DNA of 64,000 nt from Bacteroidales bacterium (GCA_017429685.1 JAFROL010000020.1:62001-126000), one strand, 5' to 3'; counted from the first letter of the stretch, positions 8,037 through 16,609 are shown. Numbers and translations are program-made. Notes: generated by a model not told the origin, from the sequence alone.

Positions 8037-8150
8037 ATGACAAAAGCAGAAATAGTGACTCGGATTTACGAGCAGACAGGCATAGAGAAGACCGCCGTGC
8101 TTGCGGTTGTGGAATCTTTTATGGAGACCGTCAAGGAAAGACAAAATTAA
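8037..8150 (+). pseudogene. Truncated HU/IHF-family DNA-binding protein fragment
   Basis: Begins MTKAEIVTRIYEQTGIEKTAV and continues to AVVESFMETVKE, which is the two-helix amino-terminal half of a Bacteroidota HU protein. Full-length HU is about 90 residues; here the frame leaves the family after residue 34 and stops at 37. The DNA-binding beta arms are absent, so the product cannot bend DNA in the usual way. The break coincides with the start of the nuclease fragment, as expected for a deletion that joined two genes. Confidence 0.8.
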
Positions 8151-8593
8151 AGAAGCGGAAGTTGATGTGTCGCTGGTGAAGCAAGATTATATTCTGAAAG
8201 GCAAGATTGACCTTGTTGAAGGAAAGGACGGCACTGTGGAGCTGGTCGACTTCAAGTCAGGAGAAAAGCCGGATGTGAATACACGCGACGAGTACAAAAG
8301 ACAGATACTAAACCAATATCGCCGCCAGTTGGAGATATATGCCTATCTGATAGAGCAACGCTATGGAATGAAAGTGAGTGCAATGCATTTGTACTATCCG
8401 AAAGTGGAAGATGGCAATCCACGTATCACCTATCGCTATCAGGAGAAGAATATTGAGAATACAATGGAGGCTTTTGAAGAGGTGGTGCAAAAGAAAGATA
8501 GAAAAGAAAGATTATTCTATGGAGAACGTACGCCGCAACGAGAAACATTGCTCCGATTGCGACTTGCGCTTCTATTGCAATTACAACTGCTAA
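8143..8593 (+). pseudogene. PD-(D/E)XK nuclease C-terminal fragment (AddA/RecB-like)
   Basis: Fragment of the nuclease domain found at the end of UvrD/AddA/RecB-like repair helicases. The signature LKGKIDLVEGKDGTVELVDF with Lys following holds the Asp and the (D/E)XK pair; YRRQLEIYAYLIEQRYG is the usual helix after it. The helicase part and any start codon are missing. Near 8490 the frame shifts by one base (an extra A in a run of A and G), and the end NEKHCSDCDLRFYCNYNC, an iron-sulfur type cysteine cluster, is read in the next frame. The fragment abuts the HU remnant directly. Confidence 0.8.
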
Positions 8594-8615
8594 TAATCTA
8601 GAAAAACTATAAAAG

Positions 8616-9503
8616 ATGATAAAATTGTTATTCCCATTTGTAAAATTTGCGCAATGGATTGGTTCTATTGCAAGGTATTTATGGACGTTCAATCGACCCA
8701 AAGAAGTAGACTATATTCTTGACAAATCATTACAGGCCAAAGAAAAGAAAAAAAACAGAATTGTTGGTACAAGTGTTATTTCTATTTGTTTAACAATTCT
8801 TGGAATAGGTGTTAGCGTTAGCCCCTCTGATGTTAAGGAGTTGGAAAAAACAATGACAAAATCTTTCAACAGAATGGAGCAGTTGGAGTACATTACAGCC
8901 AATACCAACGCTTTATCGCAGGACACAATGTCTCAAAATATAATATACCGGGGAGAAGCCCAATTACTTTCAATGATGCTCCGTTCTAACATTGAATTTT
9001 ACAAAACCATGAACATTAAAGGTTTGAATAATATTCGTGAAGTGGATCAAATGGGGAAAGGGGCATTAAAATCTTATATCATGTTTATGGATCACTTTGA
9101 AACCTTTGGGAAAGGAGTAATGAAATATGTATCAAAGAATGAACTTTTAGCGCCTAAAACTTATGACATTACTCTTTCTTATATGAACCAGTTGGTGATG
9201 AAATTAGTCGAAGTTGACAGGTTAGCAAGAATAGTTAAACCAAAAATCGAAGAAAATTTTACTGAAATAGAAAAGATCCCCGTAAATGAAAAGAATAGGA
9301 GGAAGTTGGCTAAATTGTATAAAAAAATGCTTGATGATAAGGATGTAATAAGGTATGATATAGCAGTTTATGAATATATCGATATGGTGTATGAATATTT
9401 GATTGCATTAGAATTAGGCAAAGCCTATTCAAATTTTTCATTTCAAGAAAATGATAATATTGAATTGAATGAACAACTAAAAATTGATATGCCAATAAAA
9501 TAA
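8616..9503 (+). CDS. AT-rich orphan membrane-anchored protein of unknown function
   Basis: I do not recognise this 295-residue protein. It has a basic amino-terminal part, one likely membrane segment at about residues 49-70 (RIVGTSVISICLTILGIGVS), then a long charged helical region with EKNRRKLAKLYKKMLDD near residue 230 and an acidic tail. There is no cysteine or obvious enzymatic motif. Codon use is strongly AT-rich, unlike the flanking core genes, which supports recent transfer. It is the only apparently intact gene inside the 124-bp direct repeats besides the IS. Its place in a decayed island suggests an accessory role, possibly defence or element maintenance, but nothing in the sequence proves this. 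Confidence 0.6.
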   Translation: MIKLLFPFVKFAQWIGSIARYLWTFNRPKEVDYILDKSLQAKEKKKNRIVGTSVISICLTILGIGVSVSPSDVKELEKTMTKSFNRMEQLEYITANTNALSQDTMSQNIIYRGEAQLLSMMLRSNIEFYKTMNIKGLNNIREVDQMGKGALKSYIMFMDHFETFGKGVMKYVSKNELLAPKTYDITLSYMNQLVMKLVEVDRLARIVKPKIEENFTEIEKIPVNEKNRRKLAKLYKKMLDDKDVIRYDIAVYEYIDMVYEYLIALELGKAYSNFSFQENDNIELNEQLKIDMPIK

Positions 9504-9506
9504 GGC

Positions 9507-10845
9507 GTATAGGTCAAATTGCAGGATGAAATTCGGTACTTTGATCCAATAGGTCAAATTGCAGGATGGCTGAAATGAAAAAGTTTTGTACTTTTGCACC
9601 GCAGTTTGAAGCGTAGTGGGGCTCTGCTGGGGAGCAACTCCAAGAGGAATAGGACTGCAAACTCAAGATTGAACGGGACTGGCTCTGCTTGCGGCGGAGC
9701 CTTTCCCTTTTATTTCTCCCGTTCAAGCTTAGATTTCAATGCCAAGAAAAACCCACTGATGAACCGCTTGCGGTTCTCCTTCGACATTCCGCTATGGTTG
9801 TTGAGGTTCTTTTTCAGGTCTGTGAACGTGCCTTCTATCTTGTTGTTTGTATTTGGCATTCCCTTGCATTCCGGCTGCTGGTACGTGAACAGGTATGGCA
9901 GGTAGAAGTCCACGCTGTGCATTGCCGAGCGCAGCCGCTTGTGGGTGAACTGCGTCTTCCCTGACTTCAGCGTTGTGCGTCTGTTGAGCGTATTTCCCCA
10001 CTGTTCCTTCCATTTCCGGTACTCGTCCTCGAATTCGTTTTTATGTCTTGTTATAAGTGATCCGGCCAGTTCTTTCAGCTCCCTGGCGGCTATCAGCTTG
10101 GGGCGCTTGGTGAGATACCGTTTAACAATCTCCATCATATGAAACTGGCACATCTGTATCTTGTACGCCGAGAACTCCGAGAATAGGCTCTGCATCCCGT
10201 CAATCACTATCCCTCTGATGCAGTATCCGCGTTGTTCTATGCTGCGCACCGCATCAATGTAGTCCTGCACCCTCTCGTGTCCGATGAATGACACATACAG
10301 CGGCAAGCCCGTCTCCTCGTCCAGACCGAGCAGCACTCCCCAGTTGTGTCCCCAGTACGTCGTGTCCAGGTGCAAGAACCCGCTACCGGTGAGCGAAGGC
10401 TGATCCCATCCAATTGTCACCTCGCGAATTCTCCGTTTGATAGTTGATTGGCTTATTCTATGCTTCTCCGCCAGCTCAGCCATCGTCTGCTTCCCATCCT
10501 GGTAAAGGCTCCACAAGGTGTCGGTATCGACTCTGTTGCCATTGCGGAACTGGTATCCGCATTCCTTGCAGACGTATAGCTGGACGCCCTGCCGTTTCCC
10601 GTTTTTTACAGTGTGCGTCCCCTTTGCATGCGGGACATTTGATCTTGTACATTTTCTACTTTTTTTGAGATGCTTGATTACTCGCGAATGTAGTAAAAAT
10701 GCACAAATCGAAAGTTTTTATCCTGCAAAATGACCTATTGGCTTTTTTTATTTGTTAAAATTTGTCTCAAGCAGCTTGAAGTGCGAAACCCACAGTAAAA
10801 ACTAGCGTTTTCGAAGATTTTATCCTGCAAAATGACCTATAGGTC
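9507..10845. mobile_element. Insertion sequence with doubled termini
   Basis: Inner inverted repeats at 9546-9567 and 10720-10741 share AATAGGTCAAATTGCAGGAT with two mismatches between the ends, giving an IS of about 1196 bp. A second, outer pair with the same core lies at 9507-9527 and 10822-10842, next to the palindrome GACCTATAGGTC. The single transposase is on the minus strand. No target duplication is obvious next to either pair. The doubled ends suggest insertion next to, or into, an older copy. A hairpin formed by GAACGGGA (9671) and TCCCGTTC overlaps the transposase stop, and a TACTTTTG box at 9589-9596 faces inward, antisense to the transposase. Confidence 0.8.
9710..10652 (-). pseudogene. 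Frameshifted IS transposase with amino-terminal zinc ribbon
   Basis: Transposase resembling the IS256-related type with an amino-terminal zinc ribbon; the family name is my best match, not proven. From the ATG at 10652 the product reads MYKIKCPACKG, then a run of four G (plus strand 10619-10622) shifts the frame. Removing one G restores THTVKNGKRQGVQLYVCKEC and the rest: a helix-turn-helix (MAELAEKHRISQSTIKRR), then the catalytic region with LDTTYWG, IVIDGMQSLF, CQFHMMEIVKRYL and NNKIEGTF. The intact downstream part is 268 residues. The shift could be a disabling mutation, a sequencing error or programmed +1 frameshifting; the last is least likely because the A and G run is out of phase for the common slippery pattern. 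Confidence 0.8.
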
Positions 10846-10853
10846 AAAAACAA

Positions 10854-10978
10854 TCATAAATTATGGTAAAGACTGAGCCTCTCCGTTGTGGCAGACATTT
10901 GAGCAGCATCTAAAATGTGTACTGGTGCCATAGTGAAAAGATTTGGTTTGCAATGCTTTGACTAAAAAATAAAAAGAG
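10854..10978. repeat. 125-bp direct repeat, right copy
   Basis: Second copy of the repeat at 7227-7350, same orientation. It begins just beyond the outer IS end and its last bases form the T-tract (minus strand) of the tRNA-Leu terminator. That fixes this copy as the ancestral one and the left copy as the duplicate. Confidence 0.9.
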
Positions 10979-10999
10979 CACTTGCTTTAAGTGCTCCTT
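10976..10999 (-). terminator. Rho-independent terminator of tRNA-Leu
   Basis: On the minus strand GAGCACTT pairs with AAGTGCTC around a short loop, followed by TTTTTATTTTTT. It starts a few bases after the 3' end of the tRNA gene. Confidence 0.85.
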
Positions 11000-11002
11000 T
11001 CG

Positions 11003-11085
11003 TACCCCGGGAGGGACTTGAACCCTCACGCCCTTGCGAGCAGCAGATTTTGAGTCTACCGTGTCTACCATTCCACCACCAGGGC
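11003..11085 (-). tRNA. tRNA-Leu(CAA)
   Basis: The minus strand folds as an 83-nt leucine-type tRNA. The acceptor stem pairs GCCCTGG with CCGGGGT, with discriminator A. The anticodon stem GTAGA/TCTGC carries loop CTCAAAA, so the anticodon is CAA. A variable arm follows, and the T arm is GAGGG-TTCAAGT-CCCTC. CCA is not encoded. It reads UUG codons as leucine. Its 3' side is the boundary of the 7.2-11 kb island, a common integration position for mobile DNA. Confidence 0.95.
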
Positions 11086-11188
11086 ATTTCTTTCGAAAAC
11101 TGTGGCAAGAATCGCTATTGGTGTTTTCTATTGAATTTGTTTATTTTAAACAACAAAAACCAACTTTCTTGCCTCTCGTTTTCAAGTG

Positions 11189-11196
11189 CAAAATTA
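11189..11196 (-). promoter_or_regulatory. Promoter box for tRNA-Leu
   Basis: CAAAATTA, read TAATTTTG on the minus strand, about 100 bp before the tRNA 5' end. It is back to back with the prs promoter box. Confidence 0.45.
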
Positions 11197-11259
11197 CACA
11201 CTTTTTTGATACTGGCAAATTTTTTTTATATATTTTTGCTACAATCAAAAAAAATGTTG

Positions 11260-11267
11260 TAATTTTG
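11260..11267 (+). promoter_or_regulatory. Promoter box for prs
   Basis: TAATTTTG followed by CAG, 28 bp before the prs ATG, a good match to TAnnTTTG. Confidence 0.6.
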
Positions 11268-11294
11268 CAGTCCATTAATAAACCATAAAAAGTG

Positions 11295-12275
11295 ATGCAA
11301 ACATCTGATAAAGTATTCATTTTCGCTGGTCGTGCCACTGCTGACTTGGCTCGCAGAGTGGCCGAAATCTACGGAATTCCACTGGGCAACTCGACAGTTT
11401 TCCAGTATGCCGACGGTGAATTTCAACCTTCGTTTGAAGAAACTATCCGTGGTGGTACGGTGTTTATCATCCAGTCCACTACGCCTCCGACCGACAATCT
11501 GTTCGAACTTCTTATGATGGTCGATGCTGCCAAGCGTGCCTCGGCAGGCAAGATTGTTGCTGTCATACCTTACTATGGCTTCGCACGCCAGGACCGCAAA
11601 GACAAGCCGCACGTACCTATCGCATCACGTCTGATTGCCGATATGCTTGTGGCTGCCGGTGTTGACCGTCTGATCACGATGGACCTTCACGCCGACCAGA
11701 TTCAGGGATTTTTCAACATCCCTGTCGACCACTTGTATGGCTCGTCGCTGTTCTTGCCCTACATCCGCGAAAAATTCGACATCGAAGATGTTATGTTTGC
11801 TTCGCCCGATATGGGTGGCAGCAAGCGTGCCGGTATGTATGCCAAGACGCTGAACAACAGCTTTGTGATTTGCTACAAGCATCGTAACAAACCCAACGAG
11901 ATTGGAGAAATGCGCCTTATCGGTGAGGTCGAGGGCAAGCACGTGATCCTGCTGGACGACCTTATCGATACCGGTTCGACCATCTGCAAGGCTGCCAGCA
12001 TCATCAAGGCTAATGGAGCAAAGAGTGTCCGTGCAATGATTACCCACCCGGTTCTTTCGGGCAATGCGATCGAGAAGATTGAGAATTCGGAACTTGAGGA
12101 GCTGGTCGTTTCCGACACGATTCCGCTGAAACGCGAGTCGTCGAAAATCCGTGTCCTCTCGTGCGACTGGCTTTTTGCCGAGGCTATACGCCGTGTGACG
12201 ACTTTCGAGTCGCTCGATAATCTCTATGAGACGACTATCCATCACAAAGGTGTGATACATCGCATCGAGCATTAA
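11295..12275 (+). CDS. prs: Ribose-phosphate pyrophosphokinase
   Basis: Makes phosphoribosyl pyrophosphate from ribose 5-phosphate and ATP, the precursor of purines, pyrimidines, histidine and tryptophan. The product from ATG 11295 is 326 residues; a GTG three bases upstream is possible but less likely. Diagnostic blocks are YADGEFQPSFEETIRGGTVF, the loop FARQDRKDKPHVPIASRLIADML, the DLHADQIQGFF motif and the PRPP-binding sequence VILLDDLIDTGSTICKA. Length and motifs are those of class I enzymes. The rplY gene follows 88 bp downstream in the same direction. Confidence 0.97.
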   Translation: MQTSDKVFIFAGRATADLARRVAEIYGIPLGNSTVFQYADGEFQPSFEETIRGGTVFIIQSTTPPTDNLFELLMMVDAAKRASAGKIVAVIPYYGFARQDRKDKPHVPIASRLIADMLVAAGVDRLITMDLHADQIQGFFNIPVDHLYGSSLFLPYIREKFDIEDVMFASPDMGGSKRAGMYAKTLNNSFVICYKHRNKPNEIGEMRLIGEVEGKHVILLDDLIDTGSTICKAASIIKANGAKSVRAMITHPVLSGNAIEKIENSELEELVVSDTIPLKRESSKIRVLSCDWLFAEAIRRVTTFESLDNLYETTIHHKGVIHRIEH

Positions 12276-12363
12276 TTTCCGGATTAAAAGTCGACCGTAA
12301 TTTAAACTTAAATTCGCCTTTTGTTAATTCATTTATTATAAACCATTTTAAAATCTTAAAACA

Positions 12364-12942
12364 ATGAGAATAGTATCAATGAGCGGTGCTCTCCGCGAGC
12401 ACGTAGGGAAAAAGGATGCTAAGGCTCTGCGTCGTGACGCCAAGGTGCCTTGTGTTATGTATGGTAAAGGTGAGCAGATCGCTTTCAGCGTCGCTCAGAA
12501 TGCCTTCGACCGTATCATCTTCAACCCGGAACCTTGTTTTGTTGAAATCGACATCAATGGCACCAAGCACAGTGCTATGATGAAGGATATCGATTTCCAC
12601 CCTGTGACCGACATCGTCTATCACGCCGATTTCTATGAGCTTAGCGACAACAAGCCCATCGTTATGTCAATCCCCGTCCACACCACCGGTACTTCGGTTG
12701 GCGTTATGAAGGGCGGCAAGTTGGCTTACAAGCAGAAACGCCTCAACGTGAAGGCTCTGCCTGCCAATATGCCCAACGAAATCGTTGTCGATATTACCAA
12801 ACTCGATGTCGCTCAGCGCGTCAAGGTTCAGGATATCCCGACCAACAACTTCGAAATCCTCAATCCCAAGAGCAGTGAGGTCCTCGTAGTCAACAGCACC
12901 CGTGCATCGGCAACTGCCGACACTGAGGATGCGGCTGAATAA
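12364..12942 (+). CDS. rplY: 50S ribosomal protein L25 (Ctc form)
   Basis: L25 binds 5S rRNA in the large subunit; the longer Ctc form adds a second beta domain. The 192-residue product starts with a region like SGALREHVGKKDAKALRRDA, then VPCVMYGKGE, typical of the L25 fold. The C-terminal domain (TGTSVGVMKGGKL) identifies the long form. The tail is Thr, Ala and Asp rich. A terminator follows at 12966. Confidence 0.95.
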   Translation: MRIVSMSGALREHVGKKDAKALRRDAKVPCVMYGKGEQIAFSVAQNAFDRIIFNPEPCFVEIDINGTKHSAMMKDIDFHPVTDIVYHADFYELSDNKPIVMSIPVHTTGTSVGVMKGGKLAYKQKRLNVKALPANMPNEIVVDITKLDVAQRVKVQDIPTNNFEILNPKSSEVLVVNSTRASATADTEDAAE

Positions 12943-12965
12943 AAGACCGATTGAGTATGCAAATG

Positions 12966-12997
12966 AGAGTCGCGATTTAGGGTCGCGGCTCTTTTTT
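12966..12997 (+). terminator. Rho-independent terminator after rplY
   Basis: GAGTCGCGA pairs with TCGCGGCTC (one G-T pair) around a 7-nt loop, followed by TTTTTTT. It ends the prs-rplY unit. Confidence 0.85.
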
Positions 12998-13038
12998 TGG
13001 CATTAACTCCTTTACGCCACACTTGCTTTGGAACCGCG

Positions 13039-13806
13039 ATGAAACGTTATCTTCTTTTCGACTTGGACCGCACTTTGTGGGACTTCGATGGCAATGCAGA
13101 ACGGACCTATCGTTCGATGTTTGCCGAATTCGGACTGCAGAAGTTGTGCGGCGTCGGATTTGAGGCGTTTCACGAACGGTATCGTGTCATCAACGACGCA
13201 TTGTGGGAGGCTTATCGAAACGGCACTTTGAGCAAGGACCTTTTGGCGCTGCGCCGATTCTCGCTGACGCTCGAAGCTTTTGGATGCAATGCCGATACGA
13301 AGGCTATCGTAAGCCTTTCGCAAAAAATGAGTGATTATTATGTGCTTGAGGGTACACGTCAGACGGGACTTATGCCGGGAGCGCGCGAATTGCTGGATTG
13401 GCTCGACGTGCGGCGCGACCGTTATTGTCTGGCTGTAATCACCAATGGCTTTTCCGAGGCTCAGCTGCCAAAAATGAAAAGTTCGGACATTGACCGCTAC
13501 TTCGACTATTTTTTCTTGTCGGAAGACTTGGGCTATATGAAGCCCGACCGACGTTTTTTCGACGTTGCATTGGCGCAGATGAAGGCTCCGTCAGAGCAAA
13601 GTCTTGTTATCGGCGACGACTACAAGGTAGATATTGTCGGCGCTATGGCCGCCGGTATACCGCAGGTTTACTATAACAAAGGTTCTCGTCCCTTGCCTGA
13701 CGGTAGCTGCAAGCCAGATTATGAAATCGGCAACCTGTTGGAGCTGAAAGATATACTGCAGAAGATGGAAAAATCTTCCTCGTTCCGACCAGATGCGTGC
13801 TCCTGA
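13039..13806 (+). CDS. yjjG: YjjG-family HAD nucleotidase
   Basis: HAD-superfamily hydrolase close to YjjG, a noncanonical pyrimidine nucleotidase that clears modified nucleoside monophosphates. The protein from ATG 13039 is 255 residues. Motif I is FDLDRTLWDFDGN with the nucleophile Asp, motif II is VITNG, motif III Lys lies in YMKPDRRFF, and motif IV is VIGDDYKVDIVGA. An upstream in-frame start at 12997 lies in the terminator and is unlikely. Substrate is inferred from family similarity only. Confidence 0.85.
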   Translation: MKRYLLFDLDRTLWDFDGNAERTYRSMFAEFGLQKLCGVGFEAFHERYRVINDALWEAYRNGTLSKDLLALRRFSLTLEAFGCNADTKAIVSLSQKMSDYYVLEGTRQTGLMPGARELLDWLDVRRDRYCLAVITNGFSEAQLPKMKSSDIDRYFDYFFLSEDLGYMKPDRRFFDVALAQMKAPSEQSLVIGDDYKVDIVGAMAAGIPQVYYNKGSRPLPDGSCKPDYEIGNLLELKDILQKMEKSSSFRPDACS

Positions 13807-13866
13807 ACCATTGCCATAAATCCTGTTTCAAAAAAACTACAAACCATAACCTTAATACTTCAAACT

Positions 13867-14748
13867 ATGCATAAATCAGGCTTTGTAAACATTATCGGCA
13901 ACCCAAACGTTGGCAAATCGACTTTGATGAATGCCCTTGTAGGCGAAAAACTGTCGATCATAACAAGCAAGGCGCAGACCACGCGCCACCGTATTATGGG
14001 CATCGTCAATGGCGATGATTTCCAGATTGTTTATACCGATACTCCCGGCATTGTCAATCCGCATTATAAGCTGCACGAGCAGATGATGGGATTCGTGGGC
14101 AGCGCACTTCAGGATGCCGACTTGTTCCTGCTCGTCACCGAGGTGGGGGAGACGCTGAAGAACCAGCAGGTGCTGCAGAAAGTTGTTGATTCGGATGTCC
14201 CTGTCATCGTGGTTGTTAACAAGATAGACCTGTCGAACCAGGCTGTAATCAGCGAAAAGATGACCTATTGGCAAGAGCAGATACCTCGTGCGGTGGTGAT
14301 ACCCTGCTCGGCTACCGAGGGATTCAACGTTAATGCCATTTTCGACCATATTATTGAGCTCCTGCCCGAGAATCCTCCATATTTTCCGAAGGACGAACTC
14401 ACCGACCGATCAATGCGCTTCTTCGTTTCCGAGATTGTTCGCGAGAAAATACTCTTGTTATACGACAAGGAGATACCGTACAGCTGTGAGGTGGCCGTGG
14501 AGAGCTATAAGGAAGGCGCGACCCTTGACCGTATTTCGGCATTGATATTCGTCGAACGCGAGAGCCAGAAGGCCATCCTTATCGGCCATCAAGGCAAATC
14601 GATTAAGAGGTTGGGTTCGGAAGCTCGCAAGGACATTGAGGAGTTTACTGGCAAGAAATGCTTCCTTGAACTGCATATAAAGGTGCTTAAAGACTGGCGC
14701 AACAGCGACGTGGCGCTACGCAAGTTCGGTTACGAAGTGAGCGACTGA
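13867..14748 (+). CDS. era: GTPase Era
   Basis: Essential GTPase for 16S rRNA processing and small-subunit maturation. The 293-residue product has G1 GNPNVGKS, switch I/G2 TTRH, G3 DTPG, G4 NKID and a G5-like SATEG. The carboxy-terminal KH domain with GHQGKSIKRLGSEARKDIE binds the 3' end of 16S rRNA. Length and domain order are normal. It converges with the minus-strand gene that ends at 14780. Confidence 0.97.
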   Translation: MHKSGFVNIIGNPNVGKSTLMNALVGEKLSIITSKAQTTRHRIMGIVNGDDFQIVYTDTPGIVNPHYKLHEQMMGFVGSALQDADLFLLVTEVGETLKNQQVLQKVVDSDVPVIVVVNKIDLSNQAVISEKMTYWQEQIPRAVVIPCSATEGFNVNAIFDHIIELLPENPPYFPKDELTDRSMRFFVSEIVREKILLLYDKEIPYSCEVAVESYKEGATLDRISALIFVERESQKAILIGHQGKSIKRLGSEARKDIEEFTGKKCFLELHIKVLKDWRNSDVALRKFGYEVSD

Positions 14749-14779
14749 CAAGCCGTTCTCTCACTTTAGGAATTTACTG

Positions 14780-15811
14780 CTACGGTTTTTGCACCACCCA
14801 TTTCTGCTGCTCGTCCATACGGTAGTTGCCGAATGGTTGCCGCAGGGCGTCAGACACAATCTCCCAGCGGAATAGTTGTGATGGCATCGTGATAGTCACG
14901 GTCGAATTATATTTGTTGCGATGGAACACGCATATCGCTGTGCTGTTTGTGTCGTTTATGCAAATGCGGACAACGTGTTCGTAACAGTTTGTAAACAACT
15001 CCCTTGCCCAAAGCGTCAGCGTGTCTGAAAGGTATTGTCCCTTCAGAATTGGACTGTCGTTTACAATTGCAACATTAAGAATGTTTGAGAATGTTTGAAT
15101 ATAATAATCGTATGTGGTTGTTGTGTCGGTTGTGTGGACAAACTCCTTGATTGCCGACACAGGATAGTATCCACGAAATTCTTTGGTCAACTTTCGACAG
15201 GATTGTATCTGCCGCTCAAGGAGGTTGCTATCGCCGTTTTTTATTGCCTTACAGATGCTGTCGGCGGTGTGCGTCAGTTGCCATACGCGACTTCCTGGCT
15301 CGGGCGACCAGGCCTCGGCATATCTGCTTCTGGTGCTAAAAAGATAGCTTACTCCGTCGCATCCCATACGGCTGTCGGCAAAGTGGTTGGATGTTATGGT
15401 CGCCGCCTCAAACAATTGCTCAATTGCGGTTGTGTAGCTGCGAGGAATACCGATGGCGACACGTTCGGTAGGGATTATTTTATCGGTTTTGCGCTTTTTT
15501 GTTCGCGCTTTTGAGTCTTGGCTGAACCAAATATTACTTGCTACCGTGGTCACAACAAGACTGTCTTGGCCGAAGGAATAGTTGTCACGTTTAACTCCAA
15601 GCGAATATTCTGGACCGAATGATGGTTTGCACAGGAAAAAGGTGTAGTAAACTCTGTCGTGTGGGTATGTGAGCAGGTACTTCTCCAGACTCTTTGCGTA
15701 GTCCAGAAAAGGACTTAATCCGGCTGAAGGGACAAGCAAATCTTGTGCCGTTAAAGGGCTCAGAAGTGCAACTATGGAAATAAGTAAAAGATGCCTTTTG
15801 AAGGTCGTCAT
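14780..15811 (-). CDS. Exported protein of unknown function
   Basis: I do not recognise this 343-residue protein. It begins with a signal peptide (MTTFKRHLLLISIVALLSPLTAQ) and has no further membrane segment, so it should be periplasmic or surface-bound. It is mixed alpha/beta with an SFGQDSLVVTTVASNIWFSQ region and several cysteines, and it lacks a known catalytic pattern. It starts 18 bp after the stop of the YD-repeat-like gene on the same strand, so the two are probably one operon driven from 16674-16681. Confidence 0.7.
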   Translation of the reverse strand: MTTFKRHLLLISIVALLSPLTAQDLLVPSAGLSPFLDYAKSLEKYLLTYPHDRVYYTFFLCKPSFGPEYSLGVKRDNYSFGQDSLVVTTVASNIWFSQDSKARTKKRKTDKIIPTERVAIGIPRSYTTAIEQLFEAATITSNHFADSRMGCDGVSYLFSTRSRYAEAWSPEPGSRVWQLTHTADSICKAIKNGDSNLLERQIQSCRKLTKEFRGYYPVSAIKEFVHTTDTTTTYDYYIQTFSNILNVAIVNDSPILKGQYLSDTLTLWARELFTNCYEHVVRICINDTNSTAICVFHRNKYNSTVTITMPSQLFRWEIVSDALRQPFGNYRMDEQQKWVVQKP

Positions 15812-15829
15812 ATCACTTTTTGAGCAGGA

Positions 15830-16609
15830 TTAGAAATACTCTATCTCGCGAGTGACGATATATTGCATTACTGGGTCGCCGTCCTGCAGTTCGCTTTCTG
15901 TGCGTCGAGTCCAGTTACCATTAGCGTCGTAGTCGTATTGGAAGACAGTGATGTACATTTCAGGCTCTTCTTCGCTATAGTCGTAGAGTGTCTGCAAAAC
16001 AGGTTCGTTGTTTTCGTCGTATTCGTAGCGCCATTCCTGCATTTTCTTTCCTTTGCGGTCGAAGACGACTTTCTTTTCGACATTGTTGGCGGCATAGGTG
16101 AATACCTCGCGTTTGTAGATGTTGCCATCGGCGTCGTTGAGCGAGCGCTGCACCAGGCGACCTTGGGCGTCGAAGCGCACAAGGGTGCGACTTTCAATCT
16201 GTCTGTCAGCATCTTCCACCCACATTTCTTTCAGCGTGTTCTGCGCATCGTAGGAGTAATAGGTGCGTCCGATTACATTCTCGTTGTTGTCGACAATCTG
16301 CTCGACGGTGGTAAGACCAAACCCGTCGTGTTTGAAGCGTGAACGGAAGATGATGTCGGCTTCGGGGGTGACATAGGTCATAGTTTTGCGCCAGCCTTTG
16401 CTGTTGTATGTTGTCTCAAGGCGTTCCAGAATGTCGCCTTCCGAGGTGACGCCCTGGAAATCGGTGCGGGCTTCGTAGGTTGTTTTGATGACATTTTTGA
16501 CCTTGCCGTGCAGTCCGTCGAGGGTGACGTCGGTGGCCAGGTTTTGGGCATTCAACGCGGTGGCCATACTGGCAAAAATGACAATTGCAAAGAATGATTT
16601 TATTTTCAT
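15830..16609 (-). CDS. Exported protein with YD-like repeats
   Basis: A 259-residue protein with a signal peptide (KSFFAIVIFASMATALNAQ). The mature part is built of repeated strands resembling YD/RHS units: YNSKGWRKTMTYV, YSYDAQNTLKEM, RFDAQGRLVQRSLNDADGN, YEYDENNEPVLQTLYDY and YDYDANGNWTRRTE. Such short forms in Bacteroidota are beta-rich envelope proteins of unknown role, not full RHS toxins; no toxin tip or core shell is present. It is divergent from the sodium:solute symporter gene. Confidence 0.75.
   Translation of the reverse strand: MKIKSFFAIVIFASMATALNAQNLATDVTLDGLHGKVKNVIKTTYEARTDFQGVTSEGDILERLETTYNSKGWRKTMTYVTPEADIIFRSRFKHDGFGLTTVEQIVDNNENVIGRTYYSYDAQNTLKEMWVEDADRQIESRTLVRFDAQGRLVQRSLNDADGNIYKREVFTYAANNVEKKVVFDRKGKKMQEWRYEYDENNEPVLQTLYDYSEEEPEMYITVFQYDYDANGNWTRRTESELQDGDPVMQYIVTREIEYF

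Noticed and set aside
9594..9964. Plus-strand frames inside the IS
   Set aside because: They overlap the conserved catalytic part of the minus-strand transposase and show no family features.
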